From Septoria linicola (Eukaryota > Ascomycota > Dothideomycetes > Mycosphaerellales > Mycosphaerellaceae): a stretch of DNA of 64,000 bases. A program made the translations under genes and the position numbers. A model generated the notes under the pieces. The model did no database searches and was not told where the DNA came from. It saw only the letters and a list, made by a program, of their open reading frames with translations. This document shows, one piece after another, positions 11,101 to 23,239 of the stretch; position 1 is the first letter of the stretch, and each line of letters starts with the position of its first letter. The stretch is from the NCBI GenBank assembly GCA_024114885.1, contig CP099426.1:2310564-2374563 (forward strand). Reading direction: 5' to 3'.

Positions 11101-12059
11101 GAGGTAGTAGAGCTAAGATTAGCGTATATTCCTTACTATCTAAAGCCTTTAGCGAGTAGGTAGAGGAGGAGCTAATAAAAGCTATCTTAGCGACTAATAT
11201 TAAGGCCTTTTAGGCTACTACTATAGTAATTAATATAGTAAAACCTAGGCCCGCTTCTAAGCTTTATAAGTAAATAGATAATATCCTTCTATTATTTAAT
11301 AATATCTATTAGATTGTTCTAAGTATCTACGTACCTATAAAGTATAGCTCTCGAATAATAGCTTACGAGTCTTTAATCGATAAGAGAGCTAAGTTAATAA
11401 TTATACTAATCGAATACGTTCGAAAGCTTTAAGTCGGTATAACCTCTCTTAGTAATATTACTATAGAAGAAGTTAGAGGTAAGGTTACTTTTATTAGGTA
11501 CTACCTAGAGGTATTAATTAATATCTTTAGCGTAAGAGTTATAATACTATTTCTAGTCTTACTAGCGAATAGCCCGATCTTACTTAGCCGACTATAGGCG
11601 TAGTAGGTACGCCTAGCTTCTAAGAACTACGATAATAGTTTATAGGAAGGCTTAATTAGTATTCTAGATAGCTATATTATTATATTTACTAGTTTTAATA
11701 GCTATAGTAATATACGTACTATAGAACAAGTCCTAGGAAAAGCTAGAGTACTAAGGAACTAGCTCTAGTCGATAGTACGAGTATAGTAGAGGCTCTAATA
11801 TATATATCGCGTTAAGATTTAATAGAAGTTAGTATCTAAACTCTAACTTTTAGTAATTACTAGCTAAAGGATATAGAGTATACTATCGAGGACTCTAGAT
11901 CTTATAATAGCGAGGAGTAGAGAGAGAGATTATAAGCTTTTCAAGCTTCTACTACTCTTTCCGTATAAGGTTTAGTAGCTAGAGGTAAAAACTCTACTTA
12001 GAGAGGTTAGCTAGTAGAACGTTCTATAGTTACCTTTTTAAACGATAATTATATTATAC

Positions 12060-12067
12060 CTCCTATA
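12060..12067. repeat. Left 8-bp target-site duplication of the hAT element
   Basis: CTCCTATA lies here and again at 39868-39875. In the uninterrupted Gypsy B the same site reads CCTCCTATACTATAC, so removing the hAT and one copy restores the Gypsy sequence exactly. Eight bases is the standard hAT duplication length. Confidence 0.92.
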
Positions 12068-12245
12068 TAGACGTCGGAATAGGTTAGTATAGGTAGGGTT
12101 AGGTCTAAACCTATGTTCTTAGTAATCGATATAGGTTAGAGAGGTAACTCGCTAAAGCTTAATAGGTAGTACCTATAACTAGAAAATATAGGTTAGAGCG
12201 TATACCTACGTAGGTACCTATAGGAGTATAGGTATAGATATACTA
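12068..12245. repeat. Left terminal and subterminal repeats of the hAT
   Basis: Beyond the 17-bp terminal repeat there are many copies of short motifs of the type TATAGGTTAG/ATAGGTA in both orientations. A similar cluster in opposite orientation precedes the right tip (about 39715-39867). Subterminal motif clusters of this kind usually bind the transposase in hAT elements. Confidence 0.6.
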
Positions 12246-15200
12246 AAATCTACGTATTTTAAGTATCTAAGTACGTAAAAAGGACGATAGGCGCCGACTA
12301 TATATACCGACTATAGAGATAAGAGGAAACGAAGGTTTTATAGTATAAAAGTAGAAAGTAATCTTATATCGTTCGCTATAGTTATAATATAATTTAATAC
12401 TACGCTTCTACTACGTAGCTAGGTATCTCGAAGTAGCCTAAACGCTATTCCTTACGCCGAATATAATACGTAGTACTATACTACTTTAAATAACCCTTAT
12501 TATCTATAACGCCCTATATACGAAGTATTCTCTGAACGAGCTATATATCCTTCTACTAGATCGTAACTCGCTTTATATAGATAGCGTAGAGGTTAGTACC
12601 TATACAAGTTAGTATAAGCTACTAAATAGTAATATAGAAGGATATATACTCTTAAAAACCTTTGTTAAATAGAGCTCTACTACCTCTTATAACGCTTCTA
12701 GTATAGTAGCCTAAAAGCGTAGATCCTACTTAAAGCCGTAGGCGACCTCTCTTACTAGTCGCTAGAAGAGAAGCTTACTAATAAGTAGATCCCTAGTCCT
12801 CTAAAATATACGAATCTCCTATAGGGTTAAAACTATAGTAGATTAGCGTACCGACTACGTTTGCCGACTACGTTTTAACTTACTACCTAGCTTATAGCGA
12901 TAAGGCTTCCTTACTCTCCTTACTACTAGAGCCTTCTTAGAAAGCCTACTAGCTCGCGCTACGTTCTAAGTATTCGACTATACTTTTAGAATACGGGATT
13001 TCTTCTTTATAGTAAGTTTTAGACTAGCTCTTCTCTTCTTCTTCGTTACTATCTTACGAGGCGCTTTTTACGTAATAGGCTACTTTCTACTAAGGCCCTT
13101 CCTACTAGTAGTAGGTCTATTTAGAGTAGGAGGCTTATTATTCTCCTCTTTAGGCGCGTCTTTATTATCCTCCTCTTTAGGCGCGTATTTATTATTGTCT
13201 TTATTATTACTATCTTATATATCGATAAGAATTAGATTATTAGCCTATTCTTAAGGCTAGTCGCTAGCTCTCTCTATTTGAAGTTACGCTAATAGAGTAG
13301 GAGAACGCGATACTTAATTAGTAAGAGCGCGTTATTTAGGCGTAAGTATAGTAGCGTCTTATACGAGACGATTAAAGAAGGCGTAGTTAACTAGAAGTAC
13401 TATATCGCGCGAGAACGCGAAAGAATATTAATAATATTATATTTATTTAGAGTTATAGTCGTAAGGTCGAAATTATAAGGTTTTAATATAGAGCTAGAAT
13501 TTAGAGTCTAAAGCCTAAGGTACTAACGACCTCTCTATTCCCTAGAGGAACTCGCTATATATCTACTAAGATAATAGGTTAGAAATATAGTTAGTATCTA
13601 TAGTCGGTAGACTTACGCTTCTACTAAACTATACTACCGTCCTAGCTAGTAAACCTTATACGAATACGATAGTATAGCTATAGATCCTTAGCCTATAGTA
13701 TTACCTACTTTATATAGATAGCTAGGAGATTAGATATCTTAAATTTAGTAGTAAGGAACGCTTTAGCTACCTCTTAGAGGCATTCTAAGGCCGCTAATTA
13801 ATAGCGTAGCCTACTACTAAAAGTAAGAACGATCTCGTAGACAAGCTACTAGAATAGGAGGCGTTAGATATATAGTTCTATTATACTCTATAATTTCTTA
13901 ATCTAATAAAGCGTAATAGTACCTAACTTAAGGATACGACGTTTCTACCTACTATTACGAGGTATACGCTTCCGACGAGTGTTCGTTTTTACTATAATAA
14001 CCTTCTTCTAAGGCTTAATAGGCTTCTAAGTAGTACTCTCTAGAATAGCTGCTTTTAGTAGACTATACGATCGTAAACGCTAAGGAGGACTTAAAGAGAT
14101 CGATACTTAATTATCGCTCCTATATAGAGCGTCGTAATTAAAGAACGGTATAAGAAATAAAGGAAAGAGTAGAGATAGGAGGAAGGAAGTAAAGAAAGAA
14201 GAAGTAGGTAGTTAGAAAGATACTAAAACTTACTAAGACGCTATAAGCTATAGAACCTCGAGTCTAAAGAGACACTAAGAAACTTACTAGATCCTACGTC
14301 TATACCTAAATAGGAAGGTACTATATAAGGAAAACTACTACTAACTACGATTACCGACTATAAATCTTATCTTAATTAATTCTAGAAGCGTAGAACTAGA
14401 GGATAGTTATAGTCGATATTAGTTTACTAGATCTATATAATTAGATATTAGTATAGAATAATTAAAAAATAAGCTATTAGTTCTAAGTTATACTAAACTA
14501 AGGCCTATTCTATTAATAATAAATTATCTATAATACTATAGAAGAGAATATTTTACTATATATACTAGATATATAAAATATATAAATATAAAGTAGTAAT
14601 ACTCTCTCTCTTTTCTAAGACTAATTAAAAAGGCTAGTTCTAAAAGATTAGTAGAATCTTCTAAATCTAAAGAAAAACTTTCTCTATAATAGACTTAATA
14701 GTAGTATCTCGTTATTAGGCCTTAAAATATCTTAAAACTAAATATTTATTCTATTAATATATACTATAGGATTCTTAGGATTTATACTATTTTAGTAATC
14801 TATTAAGCCTATTAACTTATTAAGTAGCTTAAAGAGTTTTAAACCTAGTCTATAGATCGATAGGATAGTTCTTAATATAATAGCTAAAATTATAATATCT
14901 CTAGCTAATATATAAGGTTATATATAGTAGAAAAGGTAAGTATAACTATATAAACAAGTAAGTACTTCTTAAGAAATTAAGATATCCTTTCTAGAATAAA
15001 AGCTAGGTCTCTATAATCTACTATTAGTCTTATATAATTAGCCTATACCTCTCTTTTTAAAGTAATCTTTCTTCTATCTAGTAGATATACTATATAACTA
15101 TAGAGACCTAGAATAGGCAGACTTAGTAGATATATTAGCCTATACTATAATATAATCTAATAGTAAAGTGCCGACTATATATACCGATAACTAATATTAT

Positions 15201-15839
15201 CTAAAAAGCTATATTAAAGTATCTAGGGGCGGACCTACCTTAACGTTACTCCTATTTAGTTAGCTCTTAGACTCTAGATTTCCCTACTTTCTATAAATTC
15301 TAAACCTCGCTTTCTAACTACCTATACTTATAACTAAATTCGTCGTATATTACTATCGCTTATCTAACCTACCTAATTCTACTACTATTTAGTAGGTAAC
15401 CGTTATAGCTATCGAACGCGATACTTTTAATACTAATTATCCTAGAAATAGTACGTTAGAAGCGTAAGATAGAGTCTCTTCCTAAACTCGAGGCGAAACG
15501 CGTAAGACTTACTACGACAAGAAAGGATATTAAAGACTACTCGATTAATCTAAACATACTACGCGACCGCGCACGTACTTAAGCTATAGACGAAGATAGG
15601 GCTAAAGTAGACTAAAAACGTAAAGTAAAGAATTAAGCTTTTAGTCGTTTCAAGGTAAAGTAAATAGCTATACTACTAGAATAGGACAGCCTCGATAAGG
15701 ACGCGTAGAAGACGTATATTAATTAATAGAAACTAGTCTATAAGGTAAGCTTTACTAAATAATAGTAAGTCTCTATTATACTATTATATATATAGTCGGT
15801 AAACGTAGTCGGCGTATATAGTCGGCGCTAATATTATAT
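12246..15839. other. Left arm of the hAT, unassigned RIP-degraded DNA
   Basis: No protein family was recognised. The motif CCGACTA recurs, often doubled, near 12293-12315, 12850-12875 and 15171-15185, and inverted at 15793-15828, suggesting that a smaller element with inverted ends is nested here. A plus-strand stretch at about 15450-15780 reads as a basic, Lys/Arg/Gln-rich segment resembling a DNA-binding or linker region. Other long frames are broken only by TAG/TAA codons, so there may have been genes, but I cannot say which. Confidence 0.45.
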
Positions 15840-16935
15840 AGGGAGAGGAAGGCTCTTAAGAAGGTAGAGGAAAAGAAATCTTCTAAAGATCTTACTTAGG
15901 AAGATAAAGAAGGTTAGTATATCGAGCTCTACCTTCTATATAGAGAGATTAAGAGAAAAGAGAGTATATTAGAAGAATTCGAAAAGGAAGATAGTAGTAT
16001 ATAGGTTTAGGTACTATTAGATCCTTCTAAGTTAAAGAGAAACTCTATAAACGTTATTATCGATAACCTACTAAGCTTGTCTTAAGAGGAGGACATTTAG
16101 GCTAAGTACGCTATTAAGCTATCTACTAGTACGCTAGGCTCTACTAACTATAGTAGAGCGACTTATTAATACTAGTATAAGGCAATCGGCGAGTTCTAGT
16201 CTAAGATTAAGGCGCTAGACAAACTTATAGCTATATAAGTATATAGCGATAGCGTAAGTCTTCCTATCTATTAGAAACTCCTATCTACTAATATAATATA
16301 GAGCTCTCCTTTTACGATACCGCGGCTTCGAGGTCTAGCTGTCTTACTTTAGACATTAGTACTAGAAGCCTAAGTCAAGGTATATCTACTAGCTATCTTA
16401 AGCGCCGACTATATTTACTAACTATATACTAATTAACTATAGTCGTATATTACTAATAGCGTTCTACCTATACCCTACGATATCTTTTAGATAGAATACT
16501 AGGCTATACTACGTAATGTTCTTAGCTAGAAGCCCTCCTTCGTTAATTACTTCTTAATCCTTATCGAGTATCTTAGATAGCTAATTCCTACTAACTACGA
16601 TTAGAATACCTACGGATTCTCTATACCTACTATATCTATATAGTAGAGACAAAACGCGAAGCTTACCTATAGTATATTTAATAAACAATATATGCTTAAT
16701 AAGGAAGAGACTTTGCTCGAAGCTATAGTCGAGAGTCTAGTTTAAGCTAGATTTAAGAGCGAGCGGGCTAGTATTAGCTTTTCGTCTATTATTATAGATC
16801 TAATAGATCCTAGCGTACTTAATCTAGAGATTAGTACCGAGTTCTTAACTAGTCTATCGTTAGTAGACAAGAGGCTTTACCGCGTCTAATTAGTATAATT
16901 TAGGCTTCTCTATAAGTAAGAACTACTATAGACGT
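15840..16935 (+). pseudogene. Unidentified coding relic upstream of the hAT transposase
   Basis: A plus-strand frame of about 365 codons is readable when TAG/TAA is taken as mutated Gln/Trp. It is Lys/Glu rich at first (probable coiled coil about 15845-15990), then more hydrophobic. It is cut at 16935 by the Copia insertion; after removing the Copia and one GACGT the frame may continue for some tens of codons past 23239. No domain was recognised. It may be a second gene of the hAT or its N-terminal extension. Confidence 0.35.
16931..16935. repeat. Left 5-bp target-site duplication of Copia
   Basis: GACGT directly precedes the left LTR and is repeated at 23235-23239 after the right LTR. A 5-bp duplication is typical of Copia integrases. 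Confidence 0.9.
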
Positions 16936-17213
16936 TGTTAAAAGTGGAGGGCGTTTATAGATGCTATATAATGTTAAGGAGGGTATAGCGTAGTAAAGAA
17001 GAATAGGGGATTAATCTTGAACTGACTTATATATATAGTATAGTAGTAATATGCTAGGAACTAAATACAAAGTTGATTAAGTTAGTTATCTAAGAAGAGA
17101 AGAAAGAGAAGCAAGATATACCTCTTACCAAGCCTTAGGTAGATGCCTTAGGCATCTAGAACTATACTCAGAAGTCTATATCTAGACTAACTATCTAGGA
17201 TGTATTCTCAACA
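16936..17213 (-). repeat. Copia LTR (3' LTR of the element)
   Basis: 278 bp beginning TGTTAAAAGTGG and ending CTCAACA, so the TG...CA tips are intact. It differs from the other LTR at about 17 positions by eye, every one a CA/TA or TG/TA transition. A purine-rich stretch on the minus strand just inside (about 17214-17222) is the likely polypurine tract. Confidence 0.92.
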
Positions 17214-18890
17214 CTCCTACTCATACTATATAGTCAGATCTTTTAACAGATCATCTGTAGTACTTAAATGCTAGTCCCTATCTTAATTAGTTATCAAGTA
17301 CTTGCTTTTCAGACTAATAACTAGATAGTACTAACTGTTAATCTAACAAACTTTCTACACTACTATCTTCTACAAAAAGGTAAAAGAAATGCCTTCTATA
17401 AGATCTTCCTCCTCTCTTATATAGGAGTAGATTGTTTAGGACATGAACTATCTAGTAAGTTACCCCTATCCTTTCTTATAGCTAATTCTAATAGCTCTCT
17501 AGATTCCTTATAGCCTAGTCCCCTACTTAGTTATATTCTATACAGCTTCTTAGTTCCCTAATAGTCTTTAGGGTGCACTATTCTTAGCTGTAGGGATCTT
17601 GTATCAAGCTAGGGAGTAGAGTAACTATATACTAGTAGAGGAGATAATAGCTACTATAGAGGAGGTCTTTAATATTAACTAGTACTTGGCCTTAGAGGGT
17701 GTCTAGTTTAGCTAGGTGCTATATAGTAATATTACAGTTAGTAACAGGTCTAATATTAGTAAGGGTATTTGAGACTTTATAAAGTCTAACTAAGGAGGAG
17801 TTAAGTAACTAAAATCTTTCTTTTAGACTCCTCTTAGTTCAACTCTAAGGCTTGGAGTTATCTTTTATATATCTCTTATACAAGGTAGAGCTACCTTATA
17901 AACTCCTGAAACTATAGTCTATTCTTTAGCTTAGTAAGACTATCTACTACTATCTCTTTTATATTCATATATTCTATAGAGATAAGTCTATTCTACTAGA
18001 GCTTTCTTATAGTATTATATAAGATATTAATATGTTTAGACTTATTATAAACATATAAGTCCTTGACTAGAGTAAGGGCAGCTTAGTTATTACCTTTCAA
18101 CTAAATTAGCCTGATTCTAGTAATAGTTTCCTAGTTACTAAGGATCCTTAGTTAGTAAGAACATTCTCCTACTAACTCTAGGCATCCAAGCTCTCTTAAA
18201 AGAGTACTAAGGAACTATAACTGTTTTGCATATATACCTATAGCTATATATTTAGCTTCTATTATAGATATAGCTACAGATTTCTACTTCTTACTTATCT
18301 AGGAGATTAGTATACTATAAAGGAAGAAGATATATCCAAGGATTAAGACTCTATTAGTCTTGTCTATTATATAGTTAGAGTCCATATATCTAGTAAGAAA
18401 GCCTTAACTATTCCTTAAGTATCTTAGACTAAGGTCTAGGTTTGATCTTAGGTATCTAGTTAGCTTTTTTAGAGCCTTTATATGTTCTACTATTAGATTA
18501 CTAATATAGGAGCTCAATCTTCTAAGGGTAAATAAAATATCTAGTCTTGTAATAGTTGTAAGCTATATCTATGTTCTAATAATAGATTAGTACTCCTATT
18601 TGTTACACCTTTCATTATTTAGTCTAGTAGGCTTTAGACTTTTATAGCTGTCTATTAGTAAAAGAGTTAGTAATATAGTCTCTTAACCTATTCCTATCTT
18701 AGCTAGGTTCTCTTAGATATAGTACTTCTAGTCAAGTTTTAGCTAGCCTTACTGTCTGTTTCTTATTAGTCTTATTCTAAGAATCTTGTCTAGTTCTCTA
18801 AGATCTTTAATCTTAAAGACCTTACTAAGTTAGTCTTTAAACTAGAGGACATCTTCTAGTCTCTCTATAGTAATAGGTATATTATTAATA

Positions 18891-18902
18891 TAGATCAGGA
18901 TT
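18891..18902 (-). other. Mutated reverse transcriptase active site of Copia
   Basis: On the minus strand the codons read TAT ATT AAT AAT (Tyr-Ile-Asn-Asn), preceded by D-L-I-I-L-I. Copia polymerases have Tyr-x-Asp-Asp here. Two GAT-to-AAT changes, each in a TGAT context, remove both metal-binding aspartates. Confidence 0.85.
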
Positions 18903-21772
18903 ATTAGGTCTTTCCTTTTCTTATAGATTAGAAGACATAGGTCTACTTCTAATTGTCTGAATCCTATTCCTTTTAGCTTTAATATACATAGCTGATTCTA
19001 GTCTCTTATAGCTTACTTTAGCCTATAGAGACTCCTTAGAACTTGTAAGACTATACTAGTTAGTAGGTTAACACCTAGTAGTAGGATTATATAGATGTCC
19101 TTATATAGGGTACTCTCTATAAATGTATTGTTTATATCCACTTAGTGTAGAACTAGGTCCTTCTTATAGACTATAGCTATGAATCCTCTTAGAGTATCCT
19201 GCCTAACTATAGAGGCAAAAGTCTCTATATAGTCTACTCTATACTTTTAGGAGAACCCTCTTATAACTAGTTTTGCCTTAAACTTTTTAATAGCTCTACT
19301 AAGCTTTCTCTTAATATTAAAGACCTATCTTGAGGTAACCAGGTTAGCCTCTTTTAGTAGGACTACTATAGTCTAGGTATTGTTACTTATAAGTGTATCT
19401 AGCTCCTTCTAAATAGCTTCTTACTAGAGATAACTCTACTTAGGATTACTTACTACTTCCTTATAGTTCCTTAGGATTAGAACCTCCTATTTATGTATTC
19501 CTACTTCTTTAGTAGCTAAGAATATAATCTCTTTAACTTCCTCTAAGAATTCTAGGTCCTATAGGATACTTAGGTTAATAGAGCTTATAGCTAAGAAGAA
19601 AGCCTAATACTCTAGGAGCATTTCCTTGTCTAGCTAACTATTCTAATCTAGCTCAAGCCTAATTAGCTTCAGCTTCTAGTCAAATCTATTAAGTTCTTAG
19701 AATACTTTCCTCTTTCTAAGGGTTTGCTTTAGGGCTGTCTACTCCTAATCTACCTCTATAGTTTCTTAGGTAGAATTCTTAGATTCTTTCTTAACTTTCC
19801 CTTAGTCTAGGAATTTTCTATACTCTCCTATATCTTCTAGTAGAGGTAGAAGTTGTATAAAGAGTTTCTTTCCTTCCTAAACCTGTACTAATAGCTAAGA
19901 GAGAGGAGGCTTCTACTAGCCTAGACTAGGAGTACCTAGGGTACTCCTACTAGCTTATAGAGTAGGCTAGCTAATAGTTCTTAGCCTTCTAATAGGTCTT
20001 CTTTCTAGAGCTGAACTAGGGAGATTCTTAATCTTAATATTCAAGTCTAATTCTCTACCTAGCTTATCTTTAAAGAAGATTGTATTAGTATACTACTTAA
20101 TAGCCTTCATGTCTAGCTCCTAGAACTTCTATACCTTTACTATATTGTTATAGTATCTAATAAACATAGTATCCTTTCCTCTATTTATTAGTTTGTTACT
20201 CCTTGCCTACTAAGGCTATACTCTTATATCTATATATACTACAGCTCTATATCCCTATACCTTAAGGTAGGAGACTATTAGTTTAATCCTATTAAAAGCT
20301 TTATTAGGTAAAAGCTTAAATCCCTTAACATCAGGTCTATTTAGAAGCTTGTTCCTTATATATACCTATACTTCAAGGGCTTCTAGCTAAAACTTAATAG
20401 GTATCTTACTTTCTTTAAGTATTACTCTAATAGAGGCCTCTAATGTTTAGATAGACCTCTTAACTACTCTATTCTAGAGTGAATTATAGGCCTTAGTTAG
20501 CTTAAGGGTGATTCTAAAGTCCTTCTCCTACTATTTGATTAAAGTAGTAATCTCTCTAGTATTGTTAGCCCTTATAGACTTAAGGAGTACTACTAACTGC
20601 CTTTCTACCTTGATCCTCTAGTTCTGAAGAGTAGTTAGTATATCTAATCTAGCCTTGAGTAGAAATGCCTATTTCTTTCTTAAGAAGTTATTAATAATCT
20701 TAAGCTACTATATAAAACCTTTTACTAATAATAGTAATAGTCTATAGATATCTACTAATATAAGGGCTAATCTTTTAGGTCTTCTCTTAATAGACTTGCC
20801 TAGGTGTTTCTTTATCTTGCCTATTATATAGATCCTATACTTATACTCTTCCTAGTTAGGAATTAGAATTCTTTCCTTTAGGTTAGTAACTTTATAAAGG
20901 TTTGAGAGTAACCCTCTTCTAAAGTGTACAAATCTTCTATACTATAGCTCCTACTATTTTAGATCCTTCTCTAATAGGGTAGCATAGGCATTGTTAACCT
21001 CTATAGGATTATATAGTAAGTAATATAACTTTTCCTATAGGAGAGGTAATATCTTACTAACAAATAGAACACCTCTAACTAGCTTGGTCTTTATAACTGT
21101 TTGGCCATCTAGGGAGGTAAGAGTGAAATCAGGCTTCTAGACTCTAAATTGCTTGCTAAACTAATCCTATAATACAAGATTTACTCTAAGATTAGGAACA
21201 AATAGTACCCTATCAAGTAGAACTTCTCCTCCTGAGATTCTCTTTATCTATACTAGTCTAGAGTGGGTTATATAGAGGTATCCTCCTCCTACCTTGATCT
21301 ATACTTTCTTCCTTAGTAGCTTTACTAATCTAAAGAAGGACAGTTAGTTAGTTATATAGGATAAGGCATAGGAATCTAAGAGCTATTCTTAGAGTAATAA
21401 CTTGCCTTTAGCCTCAATTATAGAATAGGCCAACTTATCTTAGTTATTATCTTCTAATAGGGAATTATTATTGCTTCTAGAACTAGAGTGAGTTCTAGAA
21501 TCAGAACTAGAACTAGACTCCTAGGCTAAAAATCCTTTCTTTAGAAGCTTTCTAGACTTTTCTATCCTTTGAAGCTACTTGCCTATTTTCTAGATAACCT
21601 TCTTTAGCTTATTATATAATAATGACTTGTAGACAGCTTTCTTAATATGTCTAGCATTCCTTGGTGAAGGGGATCTTCTAACCCTCCCTCTAAGGAATAA
21701 TCCTTGAGGGTCCTTCTAGTTCTTAGTACTATTTCTCTACTAGGATAGTTTCTTAGTAGTAGGGAGGTTAGG

Positions 21773-21814
21773 ACAATCCTTCAACTAGTACTTCCCTTTC
21801 TTATAGAGCTAGTA
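21773..21814 (-). other. Mutated Gag zinc knuckle of Copia
   Basis: On the minus strand the CX2CX4HX4C spacing is filled by Tyr-x2-Tyr-x4-Tyr-x4-Cys, followed by Pro-Asn. The three Tyr codons (TAC/TAT) are what TGC/TGT and CAC/CAT become after RIP, so the ancestral element had a normal knuckle. Confidence 0.75.
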
Positions 21815-22898
21815 TATTAGTAGGGACTTTCCTTAGTAGGGCTGCCTAGAATAGAATATAGCTAGACCTATATCTATCTTATCTAGATTGTCTCTTACCT
21901 CTTAGGACTTAAGTAGAAGGAGAACAGTGTCTATATCTAAGGATAGTTAGGTTATAATAGCATCCTTAGCTGCTTAGTATAATATAGGTAGGGACTATAG
22001 GAGATGTTTTAGCCTTTTCTCTTAGCTCTAGTAGTAGGCTTCCTAAGGATTAATCTTAGTAATCCTCTTACCTAGGCCTCTAAGGTATCTCTATACTTCC
22101 CTGATTGTCTTATTAGGTAATATCCTAAATATAACAAACTGCTTAATTAGACCTATAGTATAGGACTTCAGGACTCTATTATACTTGTTCTAGAGAATTA
22201 CCTATATCTTAGCTGCTAGTATAGTAATATACTATGTCTCTAGCTCTATCTTATTATCTTTACTAATACTGTATCTGATACTGAACCTATATACTATATT
22301 GTCTTTTAAGAAGTGTTGATTCTAAGTGATATATATCTAAAGACTAGTGTCCTACTAAACTATATATAGGTTCCCTCTAATAATTAGTTAGCTGATTACC
22401 TAGAACTAGTCCTTTCCTTCTAGCTTGTCTGTCTATAGCTTAAACTATCTCTTCTAGTTAGTTCTGTCTAGGATTAGAATCCTTTAGCTCTTCTTGTCCT
22501 CTTAGTCTATTATAGAAATAGGTAAATAGAATGAATAATTAGTAGAATGCTTTAGACTAGCTGAGGATTCTAGAGAAGGGTAATTTCTTATAGTAGGGAG
22601 ACTAGCTCTAAGGGATAGGGATTCCTCGTATTTAGGAAATTACTAAGACTTAGATCTTTCTCTCTTAGTAGAGTTTCTATTACTAGGTAGTAGGAAGGCC
22701 AAGTAGCCTCTTCTAACTCTAGTGATACTAGGTATAATAGTAGAGAACTAGGCAGGTATTAACAAAGTAGAAACATACTACTATCTTATAGAGATCTTTA
22801 CTAACTTATATACTACTAGGTACAAACTAGCTTCGTTAGTAATATAGTTAGGGAAACTTCTAGGCCCTAAATGTTTTCTATAAACTGTAAGGGATATA

Positions 22899-22924
22899 AG
22901 TAACCTATACTAATATAGGTTGCT
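22899..22924. other. Leader hairpin of Copia
   Basis: Inverted repeat with arms AGTAACCTATA and TATAGGTTGCT and a 4-base loop, about 18-43 bases downstream of the primer-binding site. The older copy at 5741-5766 has the same hairpin with perfect pairing. Confidence 0.65.
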
Positions 22925-22941
22925 CCTATTTAGTATATAAA

Positions 22942-22956
22942 CCCGGGCTTATAACC
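22942..22956 (-). promoter_or_regulatory. Copia primer-binding site
   Basis: Directly inside the 5' LTR the minus strand reads GGTTATAAGCCCGGG. With one TGA-to-TAA change undone it is complementary to the anticodon arm of initiator tRNA-Met (GGGCTCATAACC). This matches the half-tRNA priming known for Drosophila copia and yeast Ty5. Confidence 0.7.
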
Positions 22957-23234
22957 TATTAAAAGTGGAGGGCGTTTATAGATACTATATAATATCAAGG
23001 AGGGTATAGCGTAGTAAAGAAGAATAGGGGATCAATCTTAAACTAACTTATATACATAGTATAGTAGCAATATGCTAGGAACTAAATACAAAGTTAATTA
23101 AGTTAGTTATCTAAGAAGAGAAGAAAGAGAAGTAAGATATACCTCTTACTAAGCCTTAGGTAGATGCCTTAGGCATCTAGAACTATACTTAGAAGTCCAT
23201 ATCTAGACTAACTATCTAGGATATATTCTTAATA
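22957..23234 (-). repeat. Copia LTR (5' LTR of the element)
   Basis: 278 bp, starting TATTAAAAGTGG and ending CTTAATA; both tips are mutated from TG...CA. It is followed by GACGT at 23235-23239, matching 16931-16935. Confidence 0.92.
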
Positions 23235-23239
23235 GACGT

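Larger units (their letters stand above)
7895..12067 (+). mobile_element. Gypsy element A, left piece (5' LTR, gag, protease)
   Basis: It starts with a 280-bp LTR (7895-8174) of the same family as elements B and D, preceded by ATAC, the likely 4-bp target site. The internal part runs in parallel with B 25929-29819, covering the leader, Gag frame and aspartic protease. The protease motif reads S-L-I-D near 11380, so its catalytic Asp is kept in this copy. The piece stops exactly at the hAT insertion; the element resumes at 39876 and again at 53268. Where B keeps CG, A often has TA, so A looks the more heavily mutated, in line with its being the oldest layer of the nest. Confidence 0.85.
16936..23234 (-). 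mobile_element. Copia retrotransposon, near-intact in structure, minus orientation
   Basis: The element is 6,299 bp, with two 278-bp LTRs and a 5-bp duplication GACGT. The minus-strand order is Gag (zinc knuckle at 21773-21814), integrase (about 20000-21400), reverse transcriptase (active site 18891-18902) and RNase H (about 17300-18400), which is the Copia/Pseudoviridae order. The reverse transcriptase box reads Y-I-N-N for Y-I-D-D. The knuckle reads Tyr for two Cys and the His, all explained by TG-to-TA and CA-to-TA changes. Stops are mainly TAG/TAA at former Trp/Gln codons. Unlike its surroundings, the element retains many CA and TG dinucleotides but has almost no CG. It is probably the youngest, least mutated insertion in the nest. 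Confidence 0.9.

Noticed and set aside
12090..12105. Possible interstitial telomere repeat (TAGGGTTAGG)
   Set aside because: Less than two units, lying within the subterminal motif cluster of the hAT; probably chance.
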